DNA from: Tepidimonas sp.
GTDB lineage: Bacteria > Pseudomonadota > Gammaproteobacteria > Burkholderiales > Burkholderiaceae_C
Assembly: GCA_025054905.1 (NCBI GenBank)
Contig: JANWZF010000105.1
Coordinates: 1 to 7,760 of the forward strand
Length of the DNA: 7,760 bases
Reading direction: 5' to 3'
A model generated the notes under the pieces. That model did no database searches and had not been told where the DNA came from. It saw only the letters and a list, made by a program, of their open reading frames with translations. The position numbers and the translations under genes were made by a program. This document shows, one piece after another, positions 1-4,855 of this stretch (the first letter of the stretch is position 1; each line of letters starts with the position of its first letter).

Positions 1-1055
1 TCGTTCCACCACCCTCCGACGCGCTCGGCAAAGGCGCGTTGGCTGTCCAGCACCTTCTTGAACATCGGGTTTTCGGCGCTCTTCTTGGCGATGATCTTGT
101 CCCAGGCGACGAGCTGGGCGCGCAGGATCGCATCCGGTGTCTTGTAGAACTTGACGCCCGCTTTTTTCAGCTCCAGATAGTCTTGCGAGTTGCGGTGGGC
201 GGCCTTCCAGCTCATGTCGGCGCTGGCAGCCTGGACCGCGTGGTCGATGATCGACTTGAGCTCACCGGGCAGGGCGTCGTACTTGGCCTTGTTGAACAGG
301 ATTTCGAACTGCTCGCCGCTTTGGTGGAAGCTTTGCAGCATGCAGTGCTTGACGACGTCCGGAAAGCCCAGCAGGCGGTCCGAAGAAGCATTGTTGAACT
401 CCGCTCCGTCGATCAGGCCGCGGTCCAGCGCCGGCACGATCTCGCCACCCGGCAGCGGGTTGACCGCCGCCCCCATCTCGGTGTAGAGGTCCACCGCCAG
501 GCCGACGGTGCGAAACTTGATGCCCTTGAGATCCTCGACCTTGGCGATCGGCTTTTTGAACCAGCCAAACGGCTGCGTCGGCATCGGCCCGTACAGGAAC
601 GACACCACGTCCATGTTCAGGCTCTTGTAAATTTCTTCCAGCAGGGCCTTGCCGCCACCGTAGTAATGCCAGGCCAGCACCATGTTGGGGTCCATGCCAA
701 AGCTGGGCCCCGAACCCCACAGTGCCAGCGCCGAATTTTTGCCATAGTGGTAAGCCACCACGCCGTGGCCGCCGTCCAGGGTGCCTTTGGCCACCGCCTC
801 CAGCAGCTGAAACGCCGGCACCACCGATCCCGAGGGCAGCACCTCGATCTTGAGCCGGTTGCCGGCCATGTCGTTGACTTTCTTGGCAAAGTCGTTGGCG
901 TACTCGTGGAAGATGTCCTTGGCCGGCCAGGTCGACTGAAAGCGCAGCGTGGTCGTCTGCGCCACGGCCACCATCGGGGCGGCCAGGGCACCGGCAGCCA
1001 CCGCTGCGCCTTGAAGCAGGCGCCGGCGGGTCGGAGCGGCAGCAGTCGTGGTCAT
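1..1055 (-). CDS. TRAP transporter substrate-binding protein, DctP/TakP type (3' end off window)
   Basis: This is the periplasmic solute receptor of a tripartite ATP-independent (TRAP) transporter, which hands an organic anion to a DctQM-type membrane pair for sodium-driven uptake. The frame is open from the ATG at 1055 to the window edge, giving 351 codons without a stop. The N-terminus carries a Tat-like signal: TRRRLLQ at residues 9-15, a hydrophobic Ala-rich stretch to about 29, and a probable AVA|Q cleavage after residue 32. The mature protein shows family landmarks: LPSGSVVPAFQ near 73-83, KGIKFRTVG at 177-185 with the conserved carboxylate-binding arginine R182, and LPGGEIVPALDRGLIDGAEF at 201-220, which by memory resembles TakP (keto acid binding) and the mannitol/chloroaromatic subgroup. 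TakP is about 365 aa, so few residues should be missing. A strong AGGAG lies 7 nt before the ATG. The DctQ/DctM genes are not seen and would lie to the left. The ligand cannot be assigned. An overlapping minus-strand frame at 262-1185 is a shadow. Confidence 0.93.
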   Translation of the reverse strand, partial: MTTTAAAPTRRRLLQGAAVAAGALAAPMVAVAQTTTLRFQSTWPAKDIFHEYANDFAKKVNDMAGNRLKIEVLPSGSVVPAFQLLEAVAKGTLDGGHGVVAYHYGKNSALALWGSGPSFGMDPNMVLAWHYYGGGKALLEEIYKSLNMDVVSFLYGPMPTQPFGWFKKPIAKVEDLKGIKFRTVGLAVDLYTEMGAAVNPLPGGEIVPALDRGLIDGAEFNNASSDRLLGFPDVVKHCMLQSFHQSGEQFEILFNKAKYDALPGELKSIIDHAVQAASADMSWKAAHRNSQDYLELKKAGVKFYKTPDAILRAQLVAWDKIIAKKSAENPMFKKVLDSQRAFAERVGGWWN

Positions 1056-1062
1056 CGCGTGT

Positions 1063-1067
1063 CTCCT
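1063..1067 (-). promoter_or_regulatory. Shine-Dalgarno site of the TRAP binding-protein gene
   Basis: AGGAG on the minus strand ends 7 nt before the ATG at 1055, the ideal spacing. This fixes the start and contrasts with several other genes in the window that have no recognisable ribosome binding site. Confidence 0.8.
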
Positions 1068-1088
1068 CATGGGTGGATGGAAACCGGG

Positions 1089-1117
1089 TACCCCCGGGCT
1101 GTCTATCGTGGGGGGTA
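1089..1117. promoter_or_regulatory. C-tract/G-tract inverted repeat upstream of TRAP gene (candidate CsoR-family operator)
   Basis: TACCCCC (1089-1095) and GGGGGTA (1111-1117) are perfect 7-bp inverted arms around 15 nt. The right arm, read on the minus strand, is GATACCCCCC. CsoR/RcnR/FrmR-family operators are typically C- or G-tracts flanked by ATAC/GTAT, so each arm looks like such a half-site. It lies about 34-62 nt upstream of the TRAP start and about 200 nt upstream of the CsoR-like gene. The 15-nt spacer is wider than in known single operators, so it could be two half-sites or chance in GC-rich DNA. Confidence 0.4.
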
Positions 1118-1164
1118 TCGGCTGCGAGGTGGATTCGGGTTTTCACGGGGAATGAGCCCTCCGA

Positions 1165-1180
1165 CGTCACCGAGGTGACG
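1165..1180. promoter_or_regulatory. 16-bp perfect palindrome CGTCACC-GA-GGTGACG in the divergent region
   Basis: The arms CGTCACC (1165-1171) and GGTGACG (1174-1180) are exact inverted copies around GA. It sits 110 nt upstream of the TRAP start and about 136 nt upstream of the CsoR-like start, a position suited to an upstream activator or repressor site. No T-run follows on either strand, so a terminator is unlikely. The cognate regulator is not identifiable. Confidence 0.45.
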
Positions 1181-1203
1181 CCCAAAACCGGGTCGAGTCG
1201 ATC

Positions 1204-1224
1204 ATTTCAAACCGGTTTTGAAAT
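1204..1224. promoter_or_regulatory. 21-bp AT-rich inverted repeat ATTTCAAA-N5-TTTGAAAT
   Basis: The 8-bp arms ATTTCAAA (1204-1211) and TTTGAAAT (1217-1224) flank CCGGT. A second, centred 10-bp palindrome AAACCGGTTT occupies 1209-1218. This is the most AT-rich spot in the intergenic region. On the minus strand it would fall between a weak -35-like TTGCAA and a -10-like TGAAAT 17 nt apart, so it could be an operator in a distant TRAP promoter. That promoter is weak (4/6 matches in each box). Confidence 0.4.
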
Positions 1225-1249
1225 TCTTGCAACGCTGTTTCGCCCATGG

Positions 1250-1277
1250 TTGACATTCCGCCCCTGTTGAATACCAT
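1250..1277 (+). promoter_or_regulatory. Sigma-70-like promoter of the CsoR-like regulator/persulfide dioxygenase operon
   Basis: A perfect -35 box TTGACA (1250-1255) is followed after 16 nt by TACCAT (1272-1277, 4/6 match to TATAAT). This predicts transcription from about 1284 and a leader of roughly 33 nt before the ATG at 1317. An ATAC-N3-GTAT dyad overlaps the -10 box and start point, consistent with repression. Confidence 0.6.
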
Positions 1278-1286
1278 ACCGAGTAT
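1276..1286. promoter_or_regulatory. ATAC-CGA-GTAT dyad over the operon start point (candidate autoregulatory operator)
   Basis: The 4-bp arms ATAC and GTAT flank CGA, and an additional ATACC direct copy lies just upstream at 1271-1275. ATAC/GTAT arms are what CsoR-family operators share, although the internal C/G tract here is short. The site covers the -10 box edge and predicted start point, where a bound repressor would block transcription. The assignment to the downstream regulator is inference. Confidence 0.4.
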
Positions 1287-1316
1287 CAAGACCGCTGTCC
1301 GATCGCCCTCGCCACC

Positions 1317-1562
1317 ATGACCGCCGTCCAGGATCCCGACCGTAAAAAGGCTCTGCTGCTGCGTCTGAAGCGCGTGGAGGGGCAGCTGCGCGGCATCCAG
1401 CGCCTGATCGAAAGCGATGCCGACTGCGAGCAGGTGGCGCAGCAGCTGGCCGCGGCCCGCAAAGCTCTGGACAAATCGTTTTTTATGATGGTGGGCTGCG
1501 TGATGGCGCAGGGCGATACCCCGCCGGACGACGTGGCCGACCTGCTGGCGCGCTTTGCGTGA
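1317..1562 (+). CDS. CsoR/CstR-family (DUF156) transcriptional repressor, probable persulfide sensor
   Basis: This 81-aa protein belongs to the all-helical CsoR/RcnR/FrmR/CstR repressor family. It shows the signature RLKRVEGQLRGIQRLIE (residues 16-32), then C37 at the conserved first cysteine position (DADCEQV), helix 2, and the only other cysteine, C61 (MMVGCVM). Hand alignment to M. tuberculosis CsoR (C36/H61/C65) puts valine and glycine at the second and third copper ligands, so copper sensing by the usual site is unlikely. CstR uses two cysteines 29 residues apart; here they are 24 apart. The neighbour 10 bp downstream is a persulfide dioxygenase-rhodanese fusion, matching the job of CstR-type regulators: derepression when persulfides form a Cys-Cys disulfide or polysulfide bridge. 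No Shine-Dalgarno is visible before the ATG. Family membership is near certain; the inducer is inferred from context. Confidence 0.92.
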   Translation: MTAVQDPDRKKALLLRLKRVEGQLRGIQRLIESDADCEQVAQQLAAARKALDKSFFMMVGCVMAQGDTPPDDVADLLARFA

Positions 1563-1572
1563 CAATCAGGCC

Positions 1573-2697
1573 ATGCGCCCAATCCAGCTGTTCGATCCCG
1601 ACTCCTGCACCTACACCTATGTGCTGTTCGACGCCCCGACGCGTGCGGCGGTCATCATCGACCCGGTGGACGAGCAGCTGGAGCGGGACCTGCGCACGCT
1701 GCGCGACCACGGCTTGCGCCTGCAATGGGTGGTCGAAACGCACGCGCACGCCGACCACATCACCAGCGCCCTGAAACTGGCCGAGCACACCGGCGCGCGC
1801 ACGGCGGCGCCGGCGGCCTGCGGGATCGTGACCGTGCACCGCCCGCTGCACGATGGCGACGAGCTGACCTTTGGCAGCCAGCGCCTGCAGGCGTTGGCCA
1901 CCCCTGGGCATACGGCCGGCAGCATGAGCTACGTCTGGCGCGTGGACGATCAGGTGCACGTCTTCACCGGCGACACGCTGCTGATCGAGGGCTGCGGACG
2001 CACCGACTTTCAGTCTGGCGATCCGGTCGCGCTGTACCGCAGCATCACCGAGCGGCTCTTCACGTTGCCCGATGAGGCCATCGTCTGGCCAGGGCACGAC
2101 TACCGCGGCCGCACCCATTCCACGATCGGACACGAAAAGAAGCACAACCCGCGTCTGGCCGGCAAGTCGCTGGAGCAGTTCGTGGCGCTGATGCAGGGGC
2201 TGAACCTGCCCCGGCCCCGGCGCATCGACGAGGCGGTGCCGGCCAACCTGCGTGGGGGGGTGCGGCACGACGTCGACGGGGCCGAGCGGGAGCAGCCCCG
2301 TCCCGCCGCCGGCTATGCGGGCGACGTAGCGCCCGAGCTGGCCTGGCGCTGGGTGCAAGAGGGGCGCGCGCTGCTGGTGGACGTGCGCACCGATGCCGAG
2401 CGCGAATGGGTGGGCTATGTGCCGGGCGCGCACGCGCTGGCGTGGAAGCAGTGGCCGGGCATGCAGCCCAACCCAGCCTTCGATGACGGCGTGCGCGCAC
2501 TGGCGGCGCAGGGGCGGCCGCTGCTGATGCTGTGCCGCAGCGGCGCGCGCTCGATCGCGGCGGCCAAGCGGGCCACCGAGCTGGGTGCCATCGCTTACAA
2601 CGTGCTGGAAGGCTTCGAGGGCGACCTGGACGCCGAGGGCCATCGGGGGCAGCTGGGCGGCTGGCGCCATCGTGGCCTGCCGTGGCGTCAGAACTGA
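1573..2697 (+). CDS. Persulfide dioxygenase-rhodanese fusion (ETHE1-like metallo-beta-lactamase fold plus rhodanese)
   Basis: This 374-aa cytoplasmic enzyme should oxidise glutathione persulfide to sulfite with O2 at a mononuclear iron. Its rhodanese domain links this to sulfane-sulfur transfer with thiosulfate. The N-terminal domain (about 1-240) has THAHADH at 56-62, PGHTAGS at 111-117 and FTGDTLLIEGCGRTDFQ at 131-147, nearly the human ETHE1 motif. The iron ligands should be H57, H113 and D134, and WPGHDYRG (172-179) supplies H175. A hydrophilic linker precedes the rhodanese domain (about 255-360), whose active loop CRSGARS starts at C321, so the catalytic cysteine is intact. The same domain order occurs in the characterised Burkholderia phytofirmans PRF protein, and CstB of S. 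aureus is a related fusion. I chose the ATG at 1573; a TTG at 1555 in the same frame overlaps the upstream gene. The upstream regulator gene ends 11 nt before this ATG, so co-transcription is likely. Confidence 0.95.
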   Translation: MRPIQLFDPDSCTYTYVLFDAPTRAAVIIDPVDEQLERDLRTLRDHGLRLQWVVETHAHADHITSALKLAEHTGARTAAPAACGIVTVHRPLHDGDELTFGSQRLQALATPGHTAGSMSYVWRVDDQVHVFTGDTLLIEGCGRTDFQSGDPVALYRSITERLFTLPDEAIVWPGHDYRGRTHSTIGHEKKHNPRLAGKSLEQFVALMQGLNLPRPRRIDEAVPANLRGGVRHDVDGAEREQPRPAAGYAGDVAPELAWRWVQEGRALLVDVRTDAEREWVGYVPGAHALAWKQWPGMQPNPAFDDGVRALAAQGRPLLMLCRSGARSIAAAKRATELGAIAYNVLEGFEGDLDAEGHRGQLGGWRHRGLPWRQN

Positions 2698-2721
2698 GCG
2701 GGCTGCCGCCGGTGCCAGCGT

Positions 2722-2727
2722 TATCAT
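2722..2727 (+). promoter_or_regulatory. TATCAT -10-like box 6 nt before the coaX ATG
   Basis: TATCAT (5/6 match to TATAAT) ends exactly 6 nt before the ATG at 2734, and no Shine-Dalgarno is present. A start at or next to the A of ATG would give a leaderless coaX transcript. No convincing -35 box is found 15-18 nt upstream, so coaX may mainly be read from the upstream operon. Confidence 0.4.
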
Positions 2728-2733
2728 GCCGGC

Positions 2734-3624
2734 ATGAGTGCTGCGCCGACCGCCGACACCACGCTGCTTGCGCTGGACGTGGGCAACACGCGCCTGAAGT
2801 GGGCGCTGTATGAGGCGCCGCGGCCGGGGGCGCGGCTGCTGGCGCATGGGGTGCAGTTTCTGGAGAACATCGAATCGCTGGCTGAAGGTGACTGGCGCCA
2901 GCTGCGCGCCCCGCGCTGGGTGTTGGGCAGCATCGTGGCCGGCGCCGGTGTGCGTCACCGCGTCGAGGAGCAGCTCGAGCAGTGGGACGCCGTGCCGCAT
3001 TGGGTGGTGCCGCGGGCCGAGGAGGCTGGCGTGGTCAACGGCTACGACCACCCGGCGCGGTTGGGTTCGGACCGCTGGGTGGCGATGATCGGTGCGCGCC
3101 AGCGCCTGCTCGCGCGCGGGCAGCGCCGCCCGTGCATCGTCGTGATGGTGGGCACGGCGGTGACGGTGGAGGCGCTGGATGCCGACGGGCGCTTCCTGGG
3201 CGGCATCATCCTGCCCGGCCACGGCATCATGCTGCGCGCGCTGGAGTCGGGCACGGCGGGGCTGCACGTGCCCACCGGCGATGTGCGGCCGTTTCCGACC
3301 AACACCAGCGATGCGCTGACCAGCGGCGGCACGTTTGCCATCGCGGGGGCGGTGCAGCGCATGTGGGACAACCTGCGCCTGCACACCGGACAAGTGCCGG
3401 TGTGCCTGATGACCGGCGGGGCCGGCTGGAAGATGGCGCCCTACCTGACCGTGCCGTTCGAGCTGGTCGAAGGTCTGATCTTCGATGGTTTGTTGACGAT
3501 TGCCGCCGCGCGTTTTGGGGCAGCCGCATCCGCACCCGGCAGCACCCTCAACGGCCTTGCGCCAGCCAGCGCTGCGCCAGCCGCACCCACAGGCTGGCCC
3601 CCAGCGGAATCAGCGCATCGTTGA
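2734..3624 (+). CDS. coaX: Type III pantothenate kinase
   Basis: It phosphorylates pantothenate to 4'-phosphopantothenate, the first committed step of coenzyme A synthesis, in the cytosol. Type III kinases have the ASKHA fold, need a monovalent cation and are not feedback-inhibited by CoA. The protein has 296 aa. The phosphate loop is LALDVGNTRLKW (12-23) with D15. The pantothenate/catalytic segment is GYDHPARLGSDRW (103-115) with D113. GTAVTVEALD (140-149) follows, then GGIILPG and the DALTSGG segment near 190. Where many homologues have GTAxTxD, this protein has E146. The conserved fold seems to end near AARFGA (residue 263), leaving about 33 Ala/Pro-rich residues beyond it; family members are commonly 240-270 aa. 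That tail is encoded largely where the gene overlaps the convergent amidohydrolase gene (3548-3624). It lies 36 bp after the persulfide dioxygenase gene. Confidence 0.95.
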   Translation: MSAAPTADTTLLALDVGNTRLKWALYEAPRPGARLLAHGVQFLENIESLAEGDWRQLRAPRWVLGSIVAGAGVRHRVEEQLEQWDAVPHWVVPRAEEAGVVNGYDHPARLGSDRWVAMIGARQRLLARGQRRPCIVVMVGTAVTVEALDADGRFLGGIILPGHGIMLRALESGTAGLHVPTGDVRPFPTNTSDALTSGGTFAIAGAVQRMWDNLRLHTGQVPVCLMTGGAGWKMAPYLTVPFELVEGLIFDGLLTIAAARFGAAASAPGSTLNGLAPASAAPAAPTGWPPAESAHR

Positions 3625-4759
3625 AGTCGTAGCGCGGGTGGTGCAGCGTGCAGGGTCCGGCATCGTGACCGGGTCCGTGCGCCGCGCGGTGCTGGCCGTT
3701 GCCGTTGCCGAGGAACAGATAGGCTCCAGGGCGGGCCTGCAGCATGTAGGCGAAGTCCTCCGCGCCCAAGGTGGGCTCCTGCGGGTGCACCGCATCGGGG
3801 CCGAGCAGCTCGCGGGCGACGTCGGCGACCCATTGCGCCTCGGCCGCATGGTTGACCGTGGGCGGATAGTTGCGCCGCAGCGTGAAGTCGGCCTGCAGGC
3901 CATAGGCGGCGGCCACGCCCTCGGCCAGCTCGCGCATGCGCGCTTCGATCTGATCCAGTGCCTCCACGCTGAAGGTGCGCACGGTCCCTTGCAGTTCGAC
4001 GTGGTCGGGGATGACGTTGGTGGCTTCTCCAGCACGCAGCATCGTCACCGACAGCACCGCCGGCTCGATCGGCTTGAGATTGCGTGTCAGGATGGTCTGC
4101 CAGGCCAGCACCAGCTGGCATGCCGCTGGCACCGGATCGGTGGCCAGGTGCGGCAGCGCGGCATGCCCCCCCTTGCCGCGCAGCACGACCCGGCACTCGT
4201 TGCTGGAAGCCATCACCGGCCCGGGGCTGACCGCCACGTGCCCCACGGGCAGGCCGGGCCAGTTGTGCAGGCCGAACACTGCCTGCACGGGCCAGCGCTC
4301 GAACAGGCCGTCAGCGATCATCGCGCGCGCGCCGCCGCCGCCTTCTTCGGCCGGCTGGAAAATCAGCACCACGGTGCCGTCGAAGTCGCGTGTGCGCGCC
4401 AGGTGTTCGGCCGCGGCCAGCAGCATGGCGGTGTGGCCATCGTGCCCGCAGGCGTGCATCCGGCCCGGGTGGCGGCTGGCGTGCGCGAAGGTGTTGAGCT
4501 CGGTCATCGGCAGCGCATCCATGTCGGCGCGCAGCCCCACCATGCGGCCACAGGCGCCGCCGTCGCGGCCATGCACCACGCCCACCACCCCCGTGCGGCC
4601 CAGCCCGCGGTGGACTTCGACGCCCCATTCGCCCAGCAGCGTGGCCACGCGCTCGGCCGTGCGCACCTCTTCAAAGCCCAGCTCCGGGTGCGCGTGCAGG
4701 TCGCGCCGCAGCGCGACAAACCGCTCGGCCTGCGCAACGATGGGTTCGATCAGTTTCAT
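3548..4759 (-). CDS. M20-family amidohydrolase (hippurate hydrolase/N-acyl-amino-acid hydrolase type)
   Basis: This 403-aa cytoplasmic metalloenzyme should cleave an amide bond in an N-acyl amino acid or related compound, using a two-metal site. LRRDLHAHPELGFEE (17-31) is the usual N-terminal landmark. GLRADMDALPM (75-85) gives D79 and D81. HACGHDGHTAML (102-113) gives metal ligands C104 and H106. FQPAEEGGGGAR (134-145) gives catalytic E138 and ligand E139. GLHNWPG gives H165, and LHHPRYDFND near 372-381 gives the last histidine ligand. All expected ligands are present and length is normal. I chose the ATG at 4759, with AGGA 8 nt upstream; a second ATG at 4768 would place AGG directly against the start. 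The true substrate (hippurate, acetyl or other acyl amino acids, IAA conjugates) cannot be told from the sequence. The 3' end overlaps coaX tail-to-tail by 77 bp. Confidence 0.93.
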   Translation of the reverse strand: MKLIEPIVAQAERFVALRRDLHAHPELGFEEVRTAERVATLLGEWGVEVHRGLGRTGVVGVVHGRDGGACGRMVGLRADMDALPMTELNTFAHASRHPGRMHACGHDGHTAMLLAAAEHLARTRDFDGTVVLIFQPAEEGGGGARAMIADGLFERWPVQAVFGLHNWPGLPVGHVAVSPGPVMASSNECRVVLRGKGGHAALPHLATDPVPAACQLVLAWQTILTRNLKPIEPAVLSVTMLRAGEATNVIPDHVELQGTVRTFSVEALDQIEARMRELAEGVAAAYGLQADFTLRRNYPPTVNHAAEAQWVADVARELLGPDAVHPQEPTLGAEDFAYMLQARPGAYLFLGNGNGQHRAAHGPGHDAGPCTLHHPRYDFNDALIPLGASLWVRLAQRWLAQGR

Positions 4760-4855
4760 GCGTGCCATCCTACCGCTGCAGGCCGCTGCGCGACAAGCGC
4801 GGCCAGCCCGACCCCACCGTGTTCGCAGCCATCGCGTCATCCCTATGATGGCACC
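4760..4855. promoter_or_regulatory. Divergent promoter region between amidohydrolase and molybdopterin oxidoreductase
   Basis: This 96-bp gap must drive genes in both directions. For the plus-strand gene, TTCGCA (4822-4827) and TATGAT (4844-4849, 5/6 match) are 16 nt apart, and TATGAT ends 6 nt before the ATG at 4856. For the minus-strand gene, TAGGAT (4767-4772) ends 7 nt before the ATG at 4759, but its AGGA can equally serve as a Shine-Dalgarno. In the middle, GGCCGC (4781-4786) and GCGGCC (4799-4804) form a GC-rich hairpin or dyad with a 12-nt spacer. Confidence 0.45.

Noticed and set aside
39..1178. Plus-strand open frame of 379 codons opposite the TRAP gene
   Set aside because: The minus strand encodes a complete TRAP binding-protein pattern with signal peptide and Shine-Dalgarno. 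The plus-strand product has no family features.
1214..1230. Sigma-54 promoter suggested by GG and TTGCA
   Set aside because: The GG and GC elements are about 15 nt apart instead of the required 10.
1483..3393. Long open frame on the minus strand, about 636 codons, across the regulator, PDO-rhodanese and coaX genes
   Set aside because: It lies fully antisense to genes with clear catalytic motifs, its product is rich in Arg, His, Gln and Pro with no recognisable domain, and long antisense frames are common in GC-rich DNA.
3500..4855. Upstream extension of the molybdopterin oxidoreductase frame, over 450 codons without a stop
   Set aside because: It is antisense to the amidohydrolase, whose motifs are all intact. 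The oxidoreductase aligns from its 4Fe-4S motif just after the ATG at 4856.
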